Positions 12,083 to 24,600 of a DNA stretch of 64,000 nucleotides are shown piece after piece. The notes beneath the pieces were generated by a model. That model had not been told where the DNA came from. It searched no databases and was given only the letters and a program-made list of their open reading frames with translations. A program made the translations under genes and the position numbers. Source of the stretch: Diadema setosum (lineage: Eukaryota > Echinodermata > Echinoidea > Diadematoida > Diadematidae); NCBI RefSeq assembly GCF_964275005.1, contig NC_092704.1, positions 34,124,416 through 34,188,415 on the forward strand, written 5' to 3'. Position 1 is the first letter of the stretch, and each line of letters starts with the position of its first letter.

Positions 12083-12365
12083 GTTGTACAATTTTGCTGC
12101 TAAAAGGGAGAAATTCGAAACTGTGGATCAACAAGCTGGCCGGTCGGTGTACACATCGAATGGTCTAGTACAATGTCTACGTGCAACGACGGGTCACATG
12201 GTCTGTGGGTGTTTCCCGTGAACAGGGGTCGTTATCTCTTAGTGTGTAGTTAGCTGAAAGGCGACACTCGAGGGAAGCACTCCGGAAAGTTTACCCAGTG
12301 AAGTACTTTAGAGCATTACATGGTTCTCAGATGACCTACTCACGTTCAGATCCACTTCTCGATCG

Positions 12366-12731
12366 TAGAATAATATTAAAGGTTTTTTGTTTTTTGTTTT
12401 TCTTATTGCTAAGATGAAACATTATGATATCGACATATGAGTTTTACCTTACTCATATCTATATTATGATTTGTGATTTTGCTCTTTAATTATAATTGTT
12501 TTCTCTTCCACCCCCTTACACTTCTTTTCTTTGAAAACTTTGTATGTTCATATGTATTACATTGTTTTGTACGATTATAATTGTACAAAAGAATGTCATA
12601 TGAACATACAAAATCGTCATAGAACAGAAATATATCATCGTATTTTTTTTTCACAGATCACATGCTCTGAAGAAGAGTAATGGCTGAAGTTTGTCCTGTC
12701 CTGAATTAAAATAAATGAATGAATGAATGAC
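12366..12731 (+). mobile_element. Retroposon 3' tail ending in AATG repeats
   Basis: This non-coding stretch ends in AAAATAAATGAATGAATGAA, typical of a LINE/SINE 3' end. It also contains an inverted pair around 12538-12612 (TGTATGTTCATATG and CATATGAACATACA). It lies upstream of the receptor-like gene. Confidence 0.45.
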
Positions 12732-13261
12732 ATAAGCAGATTACAAAGAAGTGACTCGGCTAGTTACAGTGCATACATAAACAATATTACTCGTTTTCTG
12801 GACTTCTCTCTTTCAGTATAATCATGGTTCTCGTATGAACGAGGAGACTTAATTCCCATATAATGAGTTGCGTACACACGTTCTCTTTAATTATTTCTGA
12901 TTTTTTGCCTCGATCGCTTTGACTTTCTTATCCTCACTCGCTTCTGTAATAAGTATTGTCTTTCGATCTCCCTCCGTATCTCCATCTTCCCCGCCTCTCC
13001 CTCATTCTCTGTAAACCGGTCAGTCTGTGTCTATTGATTCTCTTTCTTAATTTTTCCCCCTCTCTTTTTCTCGTTCTCTGTCCTCCTGTCTGTCTTTCTC
13101 TTTCTGTACCCCCCCCCCTCTCTCTCTCCATCTCCATATCTATTCAATGTCAATGATTGTTCATCTCCCAAATGATGATGACGATGTAATAACATGTATA
13201 CTTGGCTTTGTCTTTATCGCCCTAGAAGCTAATTGTTTTTCATGAATTTCCGGACGGTATA

Positions 13262-13646
13262 AAGGGATTGTATAGTTTTGGTTGAGACCTAACTTCAGGT
13301 TTCTAACATTTTTGGGTGAGATAATGAGAAACCTTGTATGAAATGTGAAAGCGCATGTAATTCCAATTGGAAATCAGCATTCATTTAATTAAAATTGGTT
13401 TTGAAATAGCTGTGGTACCCAAAACAGAGCAATTCTAATAAAAGGTGGGGCCCATCTTCTATTAGGATCGCTTTGTTTTACTTTGTTTTTGGATATTTCA
13501 GTCATTCCAAAACCAATTTCTATCAAATAAACTTTGAATTCCTCTTAAAATGGTATGCTCTGTACCGTCTTCCACAAGTGTTTTCTTGATATCTCCCCAA
13601 AATTTAAAAGCCCAATTCTCATCTCCACCAATACTGTACCTTCCCT
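13262..13646. mobile_element. Foldback-type MITE, family B copy 1
   Basis: The ends are inverted AAGGGATTG / CTTCCCTT, and the right side abuts TTAA. Inner blocks shared in inverted order with 60836-61219 include GAGACCTAACTTCAGG and ATGGTATGCTCTGTAC. Confidence 0.65.
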
Positions 13647-13650
13647 TTAA

Positions 13651-14083
13651 AGGAAACCAAACCCACAAAGAAATGTAGATTGAGTGAAAACAGCAACATC
13701 AGTAGAGCACATCAGTGAAAGTTTGAGGAAAATCGGACAATCGATGCAAAAGTTATGAATTTTAAAAGTTTTTGTATTAGAACCACTGTATAAGAAGACT
13801 ACTCGAGTTTATGACATCATTTGTGGACAACAATGTAAAGAAAATATAAAGAAAATTCAACATGCTTTCACTTTTCCAGCGTAATGAAAGAGCACTTCAC
13901 TAACCAATTGTTGTCCACACATGACGGCATGAACTGGTAGTCTCCTTATCAAGTCATTACAACACCAAAACTTTAAAAATTCACAACTTTGCATCGATTG
14001 TCCGACTTTCATTGATGTGAACTACTATTGTTGCTGTTTTCACTCAATCCATGACATTGCTCTTTTGGTTTTGGTTTCCTTTG
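13651..14083. mobile_element. Foldback MITE, family A copy 1, TTAA-flanked
   Basis: Both ends read AGGAAACCAAA inward, and TTAA flanks each side (13647 and 14084). The arms share blocks such as TGAAAGTTTGAGGAAAATCG and TGCAAAAGTTATGAATTTT with their reverse complements. The same blocks recur at 47594-48158. Confidence 0.75.
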
Positions 14084-15463
14084 TTAAAAGCTGATGAACA
14101 CAATGAAAACCGACTGTCATTGAAAGTTTTATCTCACAAAATTTAATCGTTATTTTCATATCAAGTCAATCACGGTAAGGATGGAAGACATTGGGTGAAA
14201 GAATGCGAAACCATGTACATTCAGTTTCTCATCCATCATGTCCATTGAAAAGAAAAAGTAAAATACAATAGAACTACAAGTAGGGCCCTATACTGATAAT
14301 GGAATTGGGTCATGTCGAAGTAACTGTCGATTGTATTACTATATACTCACTCTCATATTCGCTGCTATTAAAGTGATTACTTTTCGTGTGCTTTGTGTGC
14401 TGTGGTGGCACATCACAGACATTAACTTCCATCCAGTCTTTGTCGCCTCTCGTGCCTCGTACAGTAATCATCTTTTCATTTGCTCAATGTGTCTCCTTAT
14501 TACAGCACAAAATATTCCTTATGATATCAATTACTACTCTATACAGCTTCGCTCAGGTATTGCAATTTATGTCGTTTACTAGAATAGATTTGAAAACGTT
14601 CTGATAAAGGTCTCTAAATAAGGCTCAAATTGCAAATTGCAAGTTTCTTTTCTGAGATTCATTGAAGACGTTAGTTGAACTCTGAACCCTTCATGATGTG
14701 TGCCGTCCGTTTTGAGAGAAAAAAAAGAAGTGCAGTGCAGAGAAGGTCGTCGAGGTTGAATCAAGTTCACATTTGTTGTTCATCAAAATGAATTATGCCT
14801 GGGGAGAGAATTATGTATAAGCATATGAACATATGAGCATATGAACATATTATGAACATAATATGAACATATGAACATATGAATAGATGAATATGTTACA
14901 CTGTCAGGCGAAATTTATAGAACAATGGGGTTGGGGGTTTCGGCTACACAGCTGTAAATCTGATAAAAGAACCTCGGTGTCTGATGCAAATATTGTTCTT
15001 ATGTAGCACAAGGGGATACTTTCACATGCGGGGAAAAAAAGAAATTGATCATTTTAACTGTTTACCATTGAATCCCTGGGAATACGTGTGCCGATTAAAG
15101 CAGATGATTTGACAAAAACCCCGTCATCGTAATGATAGTATGAGTGCTGTAAATCTGTCGGCCGCTAGGCATTAGTGATATTTTTCGCTAATGAAAGAGA
15201 CGATGTCCTTGCTCACAAAGCAAAGAATCTCGCAGTGAAAGAGCCATTATCTACACGATAATAGGTTGTCATTCATGTATTTCCAATGCCCATCCCGGGC
15301 CCATGTAGTTTTATACGTATACCAAAGATAGATCGGCTATGTTCCTAAATACATACGTATGTACATAACAAGCAATGCTAGCATGATAAGAACCGATAAG
15401 CTAAGTGATTGCTTCAACACGGATATTACTTATTCCTTTTAAAAGTTGATGCATTCAGAGTGG
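14084..15463. other. Intergenic, no gene seen
   Basis: There is no convincing exon on either strand. It includes a run of repeated ATGAACATAT units (about 14822-14890). Confidence 0.6.
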
Positions 15464-15505
15464 TCAAGACTGCAAGGGTTTCCGTATGAACAAGGGCGCC
15501 GGAAG

Positions 15506-15507
<2 letters not shown>

Positions 15508-15543
<36 letters not shown>

Positions 15544-15620
15544 TTGCCCCCCCCCCCCCAAACAAAATGTTGGGGGGGGGGCAAAACGAGTTTTTGCCCC
15601 CCCCCCCAAGTGCCCCCTGT
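15508..15620. repeat. Poly-G and poly-C tracts
   Basis: A G run of over 30 bases is followed by C, G and C runs. The palindromic layout resembles the GC core of the tandem array at 16075-17290. Run lengths in such tracts are often wrong in assemblies. Confidence 0.8.
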
Positions 15621-16074
15621 AACAAATAATTAATCACTGATTTAAAGACCAAAATGAACAATAAAGGCATATTTCTTGTCTAAATGTTGTAATTTCATAA
15701 CTGAAAATGCAAAAATGTTCGCCCCTTACGGGGCGAACACTAACAACATACATTATTGTATCTATACACTAATAGTAACTTATGAGTAAATTTAGTGTAT
15801 AGATGGTAGCCTCGTGTCCTCGAGTGTGCCCACTGAAACATACCTTTAGTAAACCTTACATTTTTCATTTTCTTCTTTGCTTTCTAGCAGTATAAGAATA
15901 TGTTTTATTGTTCGAACGATGCGATCACGTTTAAGCTTTTAATGAATACATTTCAGATAAATTGCAAAGTGAAAGTGGCTCGCTCGTTCTGCCCGTACTT
16001 AAAGTAAAATGAAAAGTTTTCAAAAGTTATTATCATAGTCCTTCGCAGTGATTTCTTTTACTATTCTTTTACTC

Positions 16075-17290
16075 AGAAATTTAATTTAAAATGCTCTATA
16101 AAAGCGACTTTTATAGTCTGTATTTACAAAAAGTCCCTACCCTGGGAGGGGGTATCCCCCTCCCACACCCTCCCCCGCTCGGTCGCTTCGCTCCCTCGAC
16201 GAGGATCTCACACCATCACATAATATACCTCCGTATGTTAAGATCATGGTCCTTCCAACTGATTTTTTTCAATATCTTAAATCCCTAGAAATTTGCTTTT
16301 AAATGTTCTATAAACGCAACTTTTATACTCTGTTTTTACAAAAAGTCCCTACCGTGGGAGGGGGTATCCCCCTCCCACACCCTCCCCCCCCCCCCACTCG
16401 CTCGCTTCGCTCCCTCGCCGAGGATCTCGCACCATCACATTATTAATGTACTCCCGTTCGTTATGATCATAGTCCTTCCAACTGATTTTTTCAATATGTT
16501 AATTCCCTAGAAATTTGCTTTAAATTCTCTATAAACGCGACTTTTATAGTCTGTTTTTACAAAAAGTCCCTACCGTGGGATCCCCCCTCCCACACCCTCC
16601 CCCCGCTCGGTCGCTTCGCTCCCTCGCCGAGGATGTCACAGCATCACATAATTATGTACTCCCGTATGTAATAATCATAGTCCTTTGCACTGATTATATT
16701 TCACTTTGTTTAATTCCTTAGAAATTTGCTTTTAAAGGGGATGGCTAGTAACTGATCAGTGGGAATCAGTGGGAATGCTGAGGGATGATTGTTCCAATCC
16801 TGGTGGGATTCATTTAAGAGTACATTATATATCTATTGTTGTGTGAAAATTATTTGCTTCAGAACGGTCTCATATTCAAGTAATGTGCAGTTTAATGCTT
16901 CCAGGTAAGCGTCCCTGGTCAGTGACGGGGCATTAATCTGCACATTTCTTGAATATGAGACCGTTCTGAAGCAAATAATTTTCACACAACAGTAGATATA
17001 TAATGTACTCTTAAATGAATCCCACAAGGATTGGAACAATCATCCCTCAGCATTCCCACTGATCGGTTACTAGCCATCCCCTTTCTATGGTCTATAAACG
17101 CGACTTTTGTACCCCGTTTTACAACAGCTCCCTACAGTGTGTGTGTGTGTGTGTGGGGGGGGGGGGTATCCCCCTTTCCACCCCCCCTCCCCACCCCCCC
17201 CCCCCCCCCCCGCTCACTCGCTTCTCTCCCGCGCCGAGGATCTCACATCGTCACAATGTGCCCCCGGTGAGATTTTGCCCCCCCAAAACC
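16075..17290. repeat. Tandem array of a unit of about 210 bp with a GC palindrome, four copies
   Basis: Copies start near 16075, 16287, 16500 and 17090. Each has GAAATTTGCTTTTAAA, CTATAAACGCGACTTTTATA, CAAAAAGTCCCTACC, a palindromic GGGAGGGGGTATCCCCCTCC, then CTCGGTCGCTTCGCTCCCTC and GAGGATCTCAC. The fourth copy is separated by the foldback at 16737-17081 and has gained a GT run and longer C runs. Related fragments occur near 36450 and 46206. Confidence 0.85.
16737..17081. mobile_element. Foldback MITE of 345 bp inserted in the tandem array
   Basis: Arms 16737-16897 and 16931-17081 are near-perfect inverted copies, with outer end GGGGATGGCTAGTAAC and inner GAACGGTCTCATATTC. The loop is about 33 bases. 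The array unit is cut between GCTTTTAAA and TCTATAAACGCG, so the insertion came after the array formed. Confidence 0.85.
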
Positions 17291-17580
17291 GGAAGTGTTC
17301 CGGCGCGCTTGCGTATGAAGCAGATGCAGTACATTGAACACCTAGCTCTGCCACAACTTTGATCCCACCCCACTCAAAACTCCTCCTCAATCAACTCCCA
17401 GAGCTCCTGTCGTATACAGGGAGGTGCAATGTACAAAAACTTCGAGTATATTGATATATAGGGTCTTCATATCGTCTTCTTAATACCACACTCCACACTG
17501 GGAGGACTAATTAGCAAAAATGAGATATAGCATAAGAATATGATATGACGGAAACATTTTATGTCTTATTTCGTGGACAT

Positions 17581-17808
17581 CTACGAAAAAGAGGTGTCAC
17601 TTTTTCGATAATAAATGTGTATGTAGTTCAACGAGGCCTTGCAGTCTTGAGGGTCTATACGGGGTACCTTTGCACTGATTTCGTCCGGAAAAGAGCTCAT
17701 TAGCAGTTCGTGCACGTGGTCGAAGTCTGACTGGAGGTCTCGCTTCTCTTGCTCGGACTCGGCCAGCTGCGCGGCGAGGGATTGCTTCTCGTCGTTTGCT
17801 GTCTGCAG
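17581..17808 (-). CDS. Coiled-coil gene, exon 12 (last visible)
   Basis: The acceptor is TTGTTTTTCCAG. The exon codes LQTANDEKQSLAAQLAESEQ and on to a stop at 17581. The first 40 residues are coiled coil and the last 25 are not. An internal GTACC after SAK might be a donor, in which case the true C-terminus lies further left. Confidence 0.72.
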   Translation of the reverse strand: MQTANDEKQSLAAQLAESEQEKRDLQSDFDHVHELLMSSFPDEISAKVPRIDPQDCKASLNYIHIYYRKSDTSFS

Positions 17809-18542
17809 CTGGAAAAACAACAACAGCGACATCCGAATGGTAGAAGAGGAGGAAGATAAAGTCGCTGCGGTAGAACTGTAGCACAATCAAACCTGTCTTA
17901 GCGACCACCTGTCTATAGCGGCCACTTTCCGTATACTATCATTAAAAAGAAAAATTTCTCCGAGAGAGAAGGCATATTAAAGAACTTGTCTGCAGCGACC
18001 ACCTGTTTACAACAGTCACGTTTCCTCCCCTAGGTGGCCACTGTAGACAGGTTTGACTGTGATAACAGCTTATAGAAGCGGCACTGATGCTGATAACGTT
18101 AATGAAAATGATAGGCTCCTATATAGCAATGGTGTTAATGATGGTAAGAACAGTGACATGATTAGTGCGATAATGATGTTAATACCAGCTACTTGATAAG
18201 TGTGAAAATGATGATGTTAACAACAACGTAATGGTACTTATGAAAAAAAAAAATAAGCCTTAATTCAATGTAACCACTACCACCCTTCCAGAAGGCCTCG
18301 CGATACTCCAGTATCGGCATGTTCCCCGTGATTTCTACACTCAAGGCAAGGATACAGTCGGTGATACGTCTTGTCCCACGATTTAGTCTTACGATCTCGT
18401 CTGGAGAGGAGCTTCTGATCATTATACCACTCCTTTATTACCAGAGAAATAAAACAAGAAGACACTACAAAGTGGCTAAGAGCTGGGCAATAACGGACTA
18501 ACGAGGGCCTGCTTCACCCAAGTGCAGTTTGTTTTTGTGTGG

Positions 18543-18603
<61 letters not shown>

Positions 18604-21600
18604 CGTTGTTATTGTTGCTTTTTGTATGTCACTATGATACTTGCATGGTGGATGTCATTAAGACGGACTTTCGTCACACTTTCGTCAGCTCCGGAATATT
18701 CAGGCTCAGGAATGATATCACAGATAATTCTATATCGAATAATTCGTTATCGATTGTCTCTGTGCTGTTTCTGTCTTGGTGGCATGAAAATGATATGAAT
18801 ATCTAAACGAATGCTGCTTTTGAACTACATCGAAACAAACAGAATGTTTGTAGTTTCTAGCAAGGGAACGGAAATATAATAAGGAAAGTTACAGACTCTC
18901 AGGGTTTCACATGTGCTCATGGAGCAGCATGTCATCACGTTCCATCACTGACGGAATTTTACAGATTAGTTGAGATAATTATGCAATTGCCTCACTTGCC
19001 TGCCATCTTATTTACCTGCACAGTACGTAATAATGATTATGGCTATCGTATGTTACATTGTAATCATTACTGTCACCGTTGGTATTATCATAAAATCATT
19101 TATCGCTATAAATTATGTTAATCTTTCGGCCTCTCTAGCTCTGCTGCATCTGTCTGTAACATTCGTAGGGCGCAGTAACAGATATTTTTGATATTTCTCA
19201 CTCACCAGCATAGAGAGTTGTTCGATATGAGTCTCTTGTTCTCTCTTCTGCCTGGACAGAGTGGTGATTTCTGACCGTAAGTTCCTGATACTCGTGTCAC
19301 TTCGCTGCTTACGACAGTCTTGCAGCGACAGATTATCGTCTCGGTAGTTCTGTGATATAGTATGTGGACAAGATTTTGGATAGACGCCACAACTACTTAT
19401 ACTGCTGCAACTCTATAATCAGAATGATTATTAGTGTATTAAGTGTACTACTCATACTTTTTCATTCGGATCTATTAAGAAGCAACAAATTGGTAATTGA
19501 CCGAGATATTAAAATATCTCGGAACAGCTTGTGGGCGCCATTATCATCATTCTATCCGTGCATCCAGTGAATCTTTGTGCTGTTGTCTGCTTAAGTATGA
19601 GTTATCGTCATTCCCGTATGATTACTTGCATCGACCTTTGATTATAGGTGACCGATATTCGTCAACGAGAAGCGTTACTTCATAGTTCATACCATAAGAC
19701 TGAAAAAAATGGAAACATTAACAAGATTAAATGAAGCATAAAATAAAGCTTTTAATTCCATACCTCGCAATTTTGTTTCAGGTGAATAGTTTAATGCTCG
19801 CAACTGACATCATGGTTAAATACACGATTCACCTGTTCACATAACTTCTTGAAAATGCTCCTTTTTGCAACTCATGTATCTTTAACACTATACACTCTAA
19901 AAAAAATCCGAGTCAGAACTGATCCGGAACTGGTTCCGTTGGGGTCACACACCGTTCCGGGTCAAAAATGACTTGGAATTTGGTCATGAAGACCCCGAAT
20001 GGGGTCACCCTTACCCAATTTATGACTCTGAATGGGTCATATCTGACCCCATTCCTTGTCATTTCTCCGGAACGGTGTGTGACCCCAACGGACCTAGTTC
20101 CGGGTCAGTTCTGACCCGGGTGTTCTAAGAGTGTAAAGACAAACAAAAAGTAAATTGATTTCTTCATCTGTTGCTTCAGGGGAACCAGTTGTGCCATACA
20201 ATATTAATTAATGTTCTGGGAAATACACTTCTAGGACACAAAAGGGTGGAGTTGTTGAGCGGAGTGCAAATGCAGGAGAGCTGTGTACTGCCGCTGCCCC
20301 AGCTTCTGTGTAAAAATGCCGTTTGTAGCCTAAGGGGATTGTCGTAGAGGTCGCTCTTACCCTAGACGCGTTGCAGCTCCGATCACTGTGAGGGTTGCAG
20401 CTCTCTCTTCTCATCGTCCACGTACTTGTCCGTTCCAGACGACCCACCTGTCGCCGCAGAAAAGGAGACTGATGGACAACACGTAAACTACTTTCATAGT
20501 ACAAAACTCGTGGCGTCAAATATCCCAAATCACATAACTTGAGATGAATTGAAGAGAGAAATCTTCTTCGCAATGGATGATAATAATAAGCATTTTAAAG
20601 TGGCGACGTACGGTAATAGCAGTAAACTAATGCCGTAATAATGAAAACGATTATGATGTCGGTATATTGACTGCGATAACGTCCGCAATCATAATAAAAA
20701 CGGGTACAAGGATGAGAAAAAAAAAGGCTCATACAATCTTATTCGGTAAATTTCAGCCTTATAAAGACACCATTAATTCAGAAAGTTATGATGCGCACGA
20801 ATCCACAAAAACTTGATTCGGCCATTACTACCTTTTAAGCATGGTTATATGAGCTGCTTTGAAGGCAGATTGACAATGCTCCAATTCTTTCATGTTTCAT
20901 CTTCTCCCGGTTAAAAGCAGTTTTATGTTAAGTGATCTCAATTTTGAGCAAAGTGTGAAGGAGTAAGGCCTGTACGAATACTCGAGAATCGTTTTAACAC
21001 AGTGGAGATCTTTTACCGCAAAGTACCGCTTCTTCCAGCACCCACCTTATTCGTAATGTCTTCCATCCTGTCGAGAAGAGCGATGCGGCCTTTTCTCACT
21101 TCCATTACTGTCTCCATCCACGCCTCTACCTCGCCCTCCAACTTGACCTTCTTCGCCTCCAACTCGGCCACCTTTCGCTGCCACTCGCCCACCACAGTCT
21201 GAGGAGAGCGAAATACTATAGATATTATAAGAGTTGTTTGCTTATCACAACTGATTGACAAAGTGACAAGGAGTTGTTTTTGTTACATCTTTTCTGTTAT
21301 CTCACAAAAGCGAGGAATACTCCCGAGTGGAAATTTCGATATCTGTTGTGAAATGACTAGGTCTACAACCTACTTCCTACCGGGGAGGTGGAAAGTAGAC
21401 TCTTTCCACCTTCCTGGATGATTATACATTGTTATAACGTGTGTGATTAACATGACCATTATTTTCTACGTCATTTATACACATGTACGTAGTTGCAGAG
21501 TCTTTTACGTAAAGAAAGTCTGATTTTGAAACCGGCACGTTTGGTTATAAGTTTTGATACTGCAACGTGAAAATACATTAGCGGCAATCGCTTAATTGGA

Positions 21601-24600
21601 GCTTCATTTGAGAGAATCATCTATCTAACCGGAGTACGGTGAGACGCTTTAGAGAGACATAATGTAGAGGGCAGGACATACTCTCAGCTTTATCTTGGAG
21701 GACTCTTCCGTTTGAAGTCGCTCTTCGGTCTCTTGAAGCTGCTCCGATAATTTTGCGATCTCCTTCTGCAGGGAAGCGATATTATCGATATTCCGCTGCC
21801 TGATGAACACCGAATCGCTCGCAGACTTGGCCAGCTCGCGATTGGCCGCATCCAGCCGGCTGGAAATCTCTTCCTTGCTCGCTGCCAGGGCCTGCTCGTT
21901 GTCCGCAAGAGCCTGGATGTGAAGACGGAGAATACAAGCGCTATTTCCGTTGCATAGACCAAAGTTATCAATAGAGGCGAGCATCTGTCACTGCCTTACG
22001 TCACGATTTACACAGCTAGTTGATTGTAAATTGAATTTTAGTCGTGTGCTATCTCACTTTTGCAGATCTTATAGTCACGCGAAACGTCAAGGCGCGAGAC
22101 AATTGGTATAAGAGAATGCACCAAAGACGCACAATGTCCATTGGTATGGACAAAAAAAAAAGAAAGAAAGCATAATTCAGTTTGCCATTCCGGGATTTTC
22201 CGAAGGAGTAGGTCTTATATCATTAAATTCATGAGAGCTCACATGATTAATGATAATATTGCTATCGATATTGATGAAAGTAATTAAAAAAAAAACTGGA
22301 ACTATACATGCGTTTGTTCGTTCTTCTTTTTTCCACTTTGGTATTATGCTCTTTCTTTTCGGACAATTTCGTTCGGTTACACCATCATTTTCCGAGCATT
22401 GTCCCGATGGCGTTTTTGATTGCTGAGTAATCAAGAAAATGAAAGAGTGGCGACTGTGACAATCAAAATGAAAAAAAAGAAAGAAATGATTTTGTCTGTG
22501 TTTTCAGTTAGGTGTGAATTGAATCATGGCGCCTGCAGGAATTAACGAATAACATCACTTTTTCGTCACCCAAACAACATGTTACTCTTACCTTCACCTG
22601 TCCCTCCAAGCACCATTTATCGACCAAAAGGTCAGATACTCGCTGAATGACTTCAAGACTGTTCTCCATTCTAGAGCCTTCTGATATTTTCCCTCCCACG
22701 TCTTTGCCTATCTCCTTCACTGACACTTCTCTCGGAGATGACGTCTCCCTCACAATGGCAGTAGTTAGGTCCGTTGTTTCCATGGTTTTTCTCACCGTCA
22801 ATGGGAAGTCTACCCCCTTCCGCACATTTAAAGCACTTATCTCATTTCCCTTCACCTCCTTTTCCATTCCTACTCTTCTTTCACATTCTTTCATGTTGTC
22901 TTCGCTGGTACGATCCGCGTTCGATTCTCTTCTGGGTACACGCCCTACAACCACGCCTCGCATCGTACCAAGCGCATCGCCGTGACGAGGAGCTCCTCTC
23001 AGCTGCGGATTCGAGATGCTTCCTTGAGGTCTATCACCGCGGACCTTGGCGGCTGTGCGGGAGCAGCATCGTCTGGTCGTAAAGGCCCTGTCGGCTTCCT
23101 TCTGTCGCGACTCCCACATTCTGATTTTGTCGGAGAGCGGGACAGTATTTTGCGCATCACCGACATCCGCTCGTGTCGTAGTCTTTTCTTGGTCTGACGT
23201 CTTTTCTCGCCGAATCTTAACCTGAACGAACAGTCAATAGATTTATCAATCCCAGCTGCAAGGTAAGCAACTCATCATCGAAACCATGAGAAGAGTTGTG
23301 CAGATTTATCGAACACACCAATACAATCTCAGACTACTTTTCAAGCGAGAATAAGGCAGTTTGATTTGAATTACACAAGGAGTTTAGAGATCCAAGCATC
23401 AAGTTAGGGTAAAGCCCTCGCTGTGGCTACAAAAATATCATTGGCACGTAAACTACATGTCAACATCTAACAAAAATTGTCCTACAACGCGTCTTTTAAC
23501 ATAATTATGATAACGACAAACCTTTAGATGTTTAGATTTCATTTCAATTTATGGTGCAGTTCAAACAACGAATCAAAGACTGGAAGTACACAAAGCATCC
23601 TCTAAAGAATAATGATCAGACCCAGAACTGGCTTCGCGTATCACTGACTCTCAGCCTTGAAGTCACTGGTTCGAGTCCCGTTGACACCTGCACCGGATGA
23701 ACCCCTTGACCTGTTCCCCACTGTCTAGTCCTACTGAGGATAGTTCATGCTGTATACCGCTTCCGTCCTGGCTCGCTCATAAGCAATAAAGTGCTTCCGC
23801 AGCGGCAAAATCCAAACACACACATGAAAATCGATACTGGTGTTAATGTTTTTTTAAATGTCAAAATAACTTTATCTCCGGAATTTTCAGCTGTCAACAC
23901 TACAGCCTTCATCAGTGGACTGACTCATCTTCACCTAGATCACGTGACGGTCGATTGAAAAAAAAAATCTTATTCTATCATGTCGCAAAGATGAATCGAC
24001 TTGTTTGAGCATACCTTTGTAACGATCTCACACGACTTGTCGTCGTTGCTAAGGAAACCTTCTAGCTCCTCGATGACCCTCATCATCTTGCTCATCTCCT
24101 CCAGTAACAGCGGAGATGCCGTCGAGTGAATCTTGGTGTAGAAAGCCCTTTCGTTCTTTTGAGGAGTAGTGGATGTGCCGCTAGCCATCGTTTTCCGAAC
24201 TGGTCCCGATTCGCCGTTGAAACAGACGCCAACAATGGCTTCGGCCCTCTGTCGAGCGTTCGCTAGAAACAGCCGTGCGCGTGCCCGGTCGTCCAGAAGT
24301 GTCTGAATTCTATAGACAGCATATGTTTTAAGTTTAGAAGGAAAACGTGTCAAAAAATGAAAACCCATGCTCTGAAAAAGGATAAAGGCGGTGTGATATG
24401 AAAGGTTCATCAGAAAGAATTCACCAGTGAAATAAGAGAGCATTTTTTAGAGCATTGTTTTGTGCTATTTCTAATCATTGCTTCATTTCATATCATCATC
24501 TAATCATGGTGCATGTACAACTTTGTTATATTTTCGTGCTTTTATGCAGCAACGTCATGATTGAGAACGTGAGGTAAAAAGTAAAAGTAAACTGAAATTG

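Noticed and set aside
12185-12200. GGTCACATGG as a TFEB-type site upstream of the receptor-like gene
   Set aside because: It has only the E-box core and lacks the full GTCACGTGAC consensus; a chance match is likely.
16091-16288. Proline/glycine-rich frames in the 15-17 kb region
   Set aside because: Artefacts of C and G homopolymers in the tandem array.
22647-22985. Plus-strand frames over the 630-bp coiled-coil exon
   Set aside because: Antisense shadows; the minus-strand frame has matching splice sites and phase.
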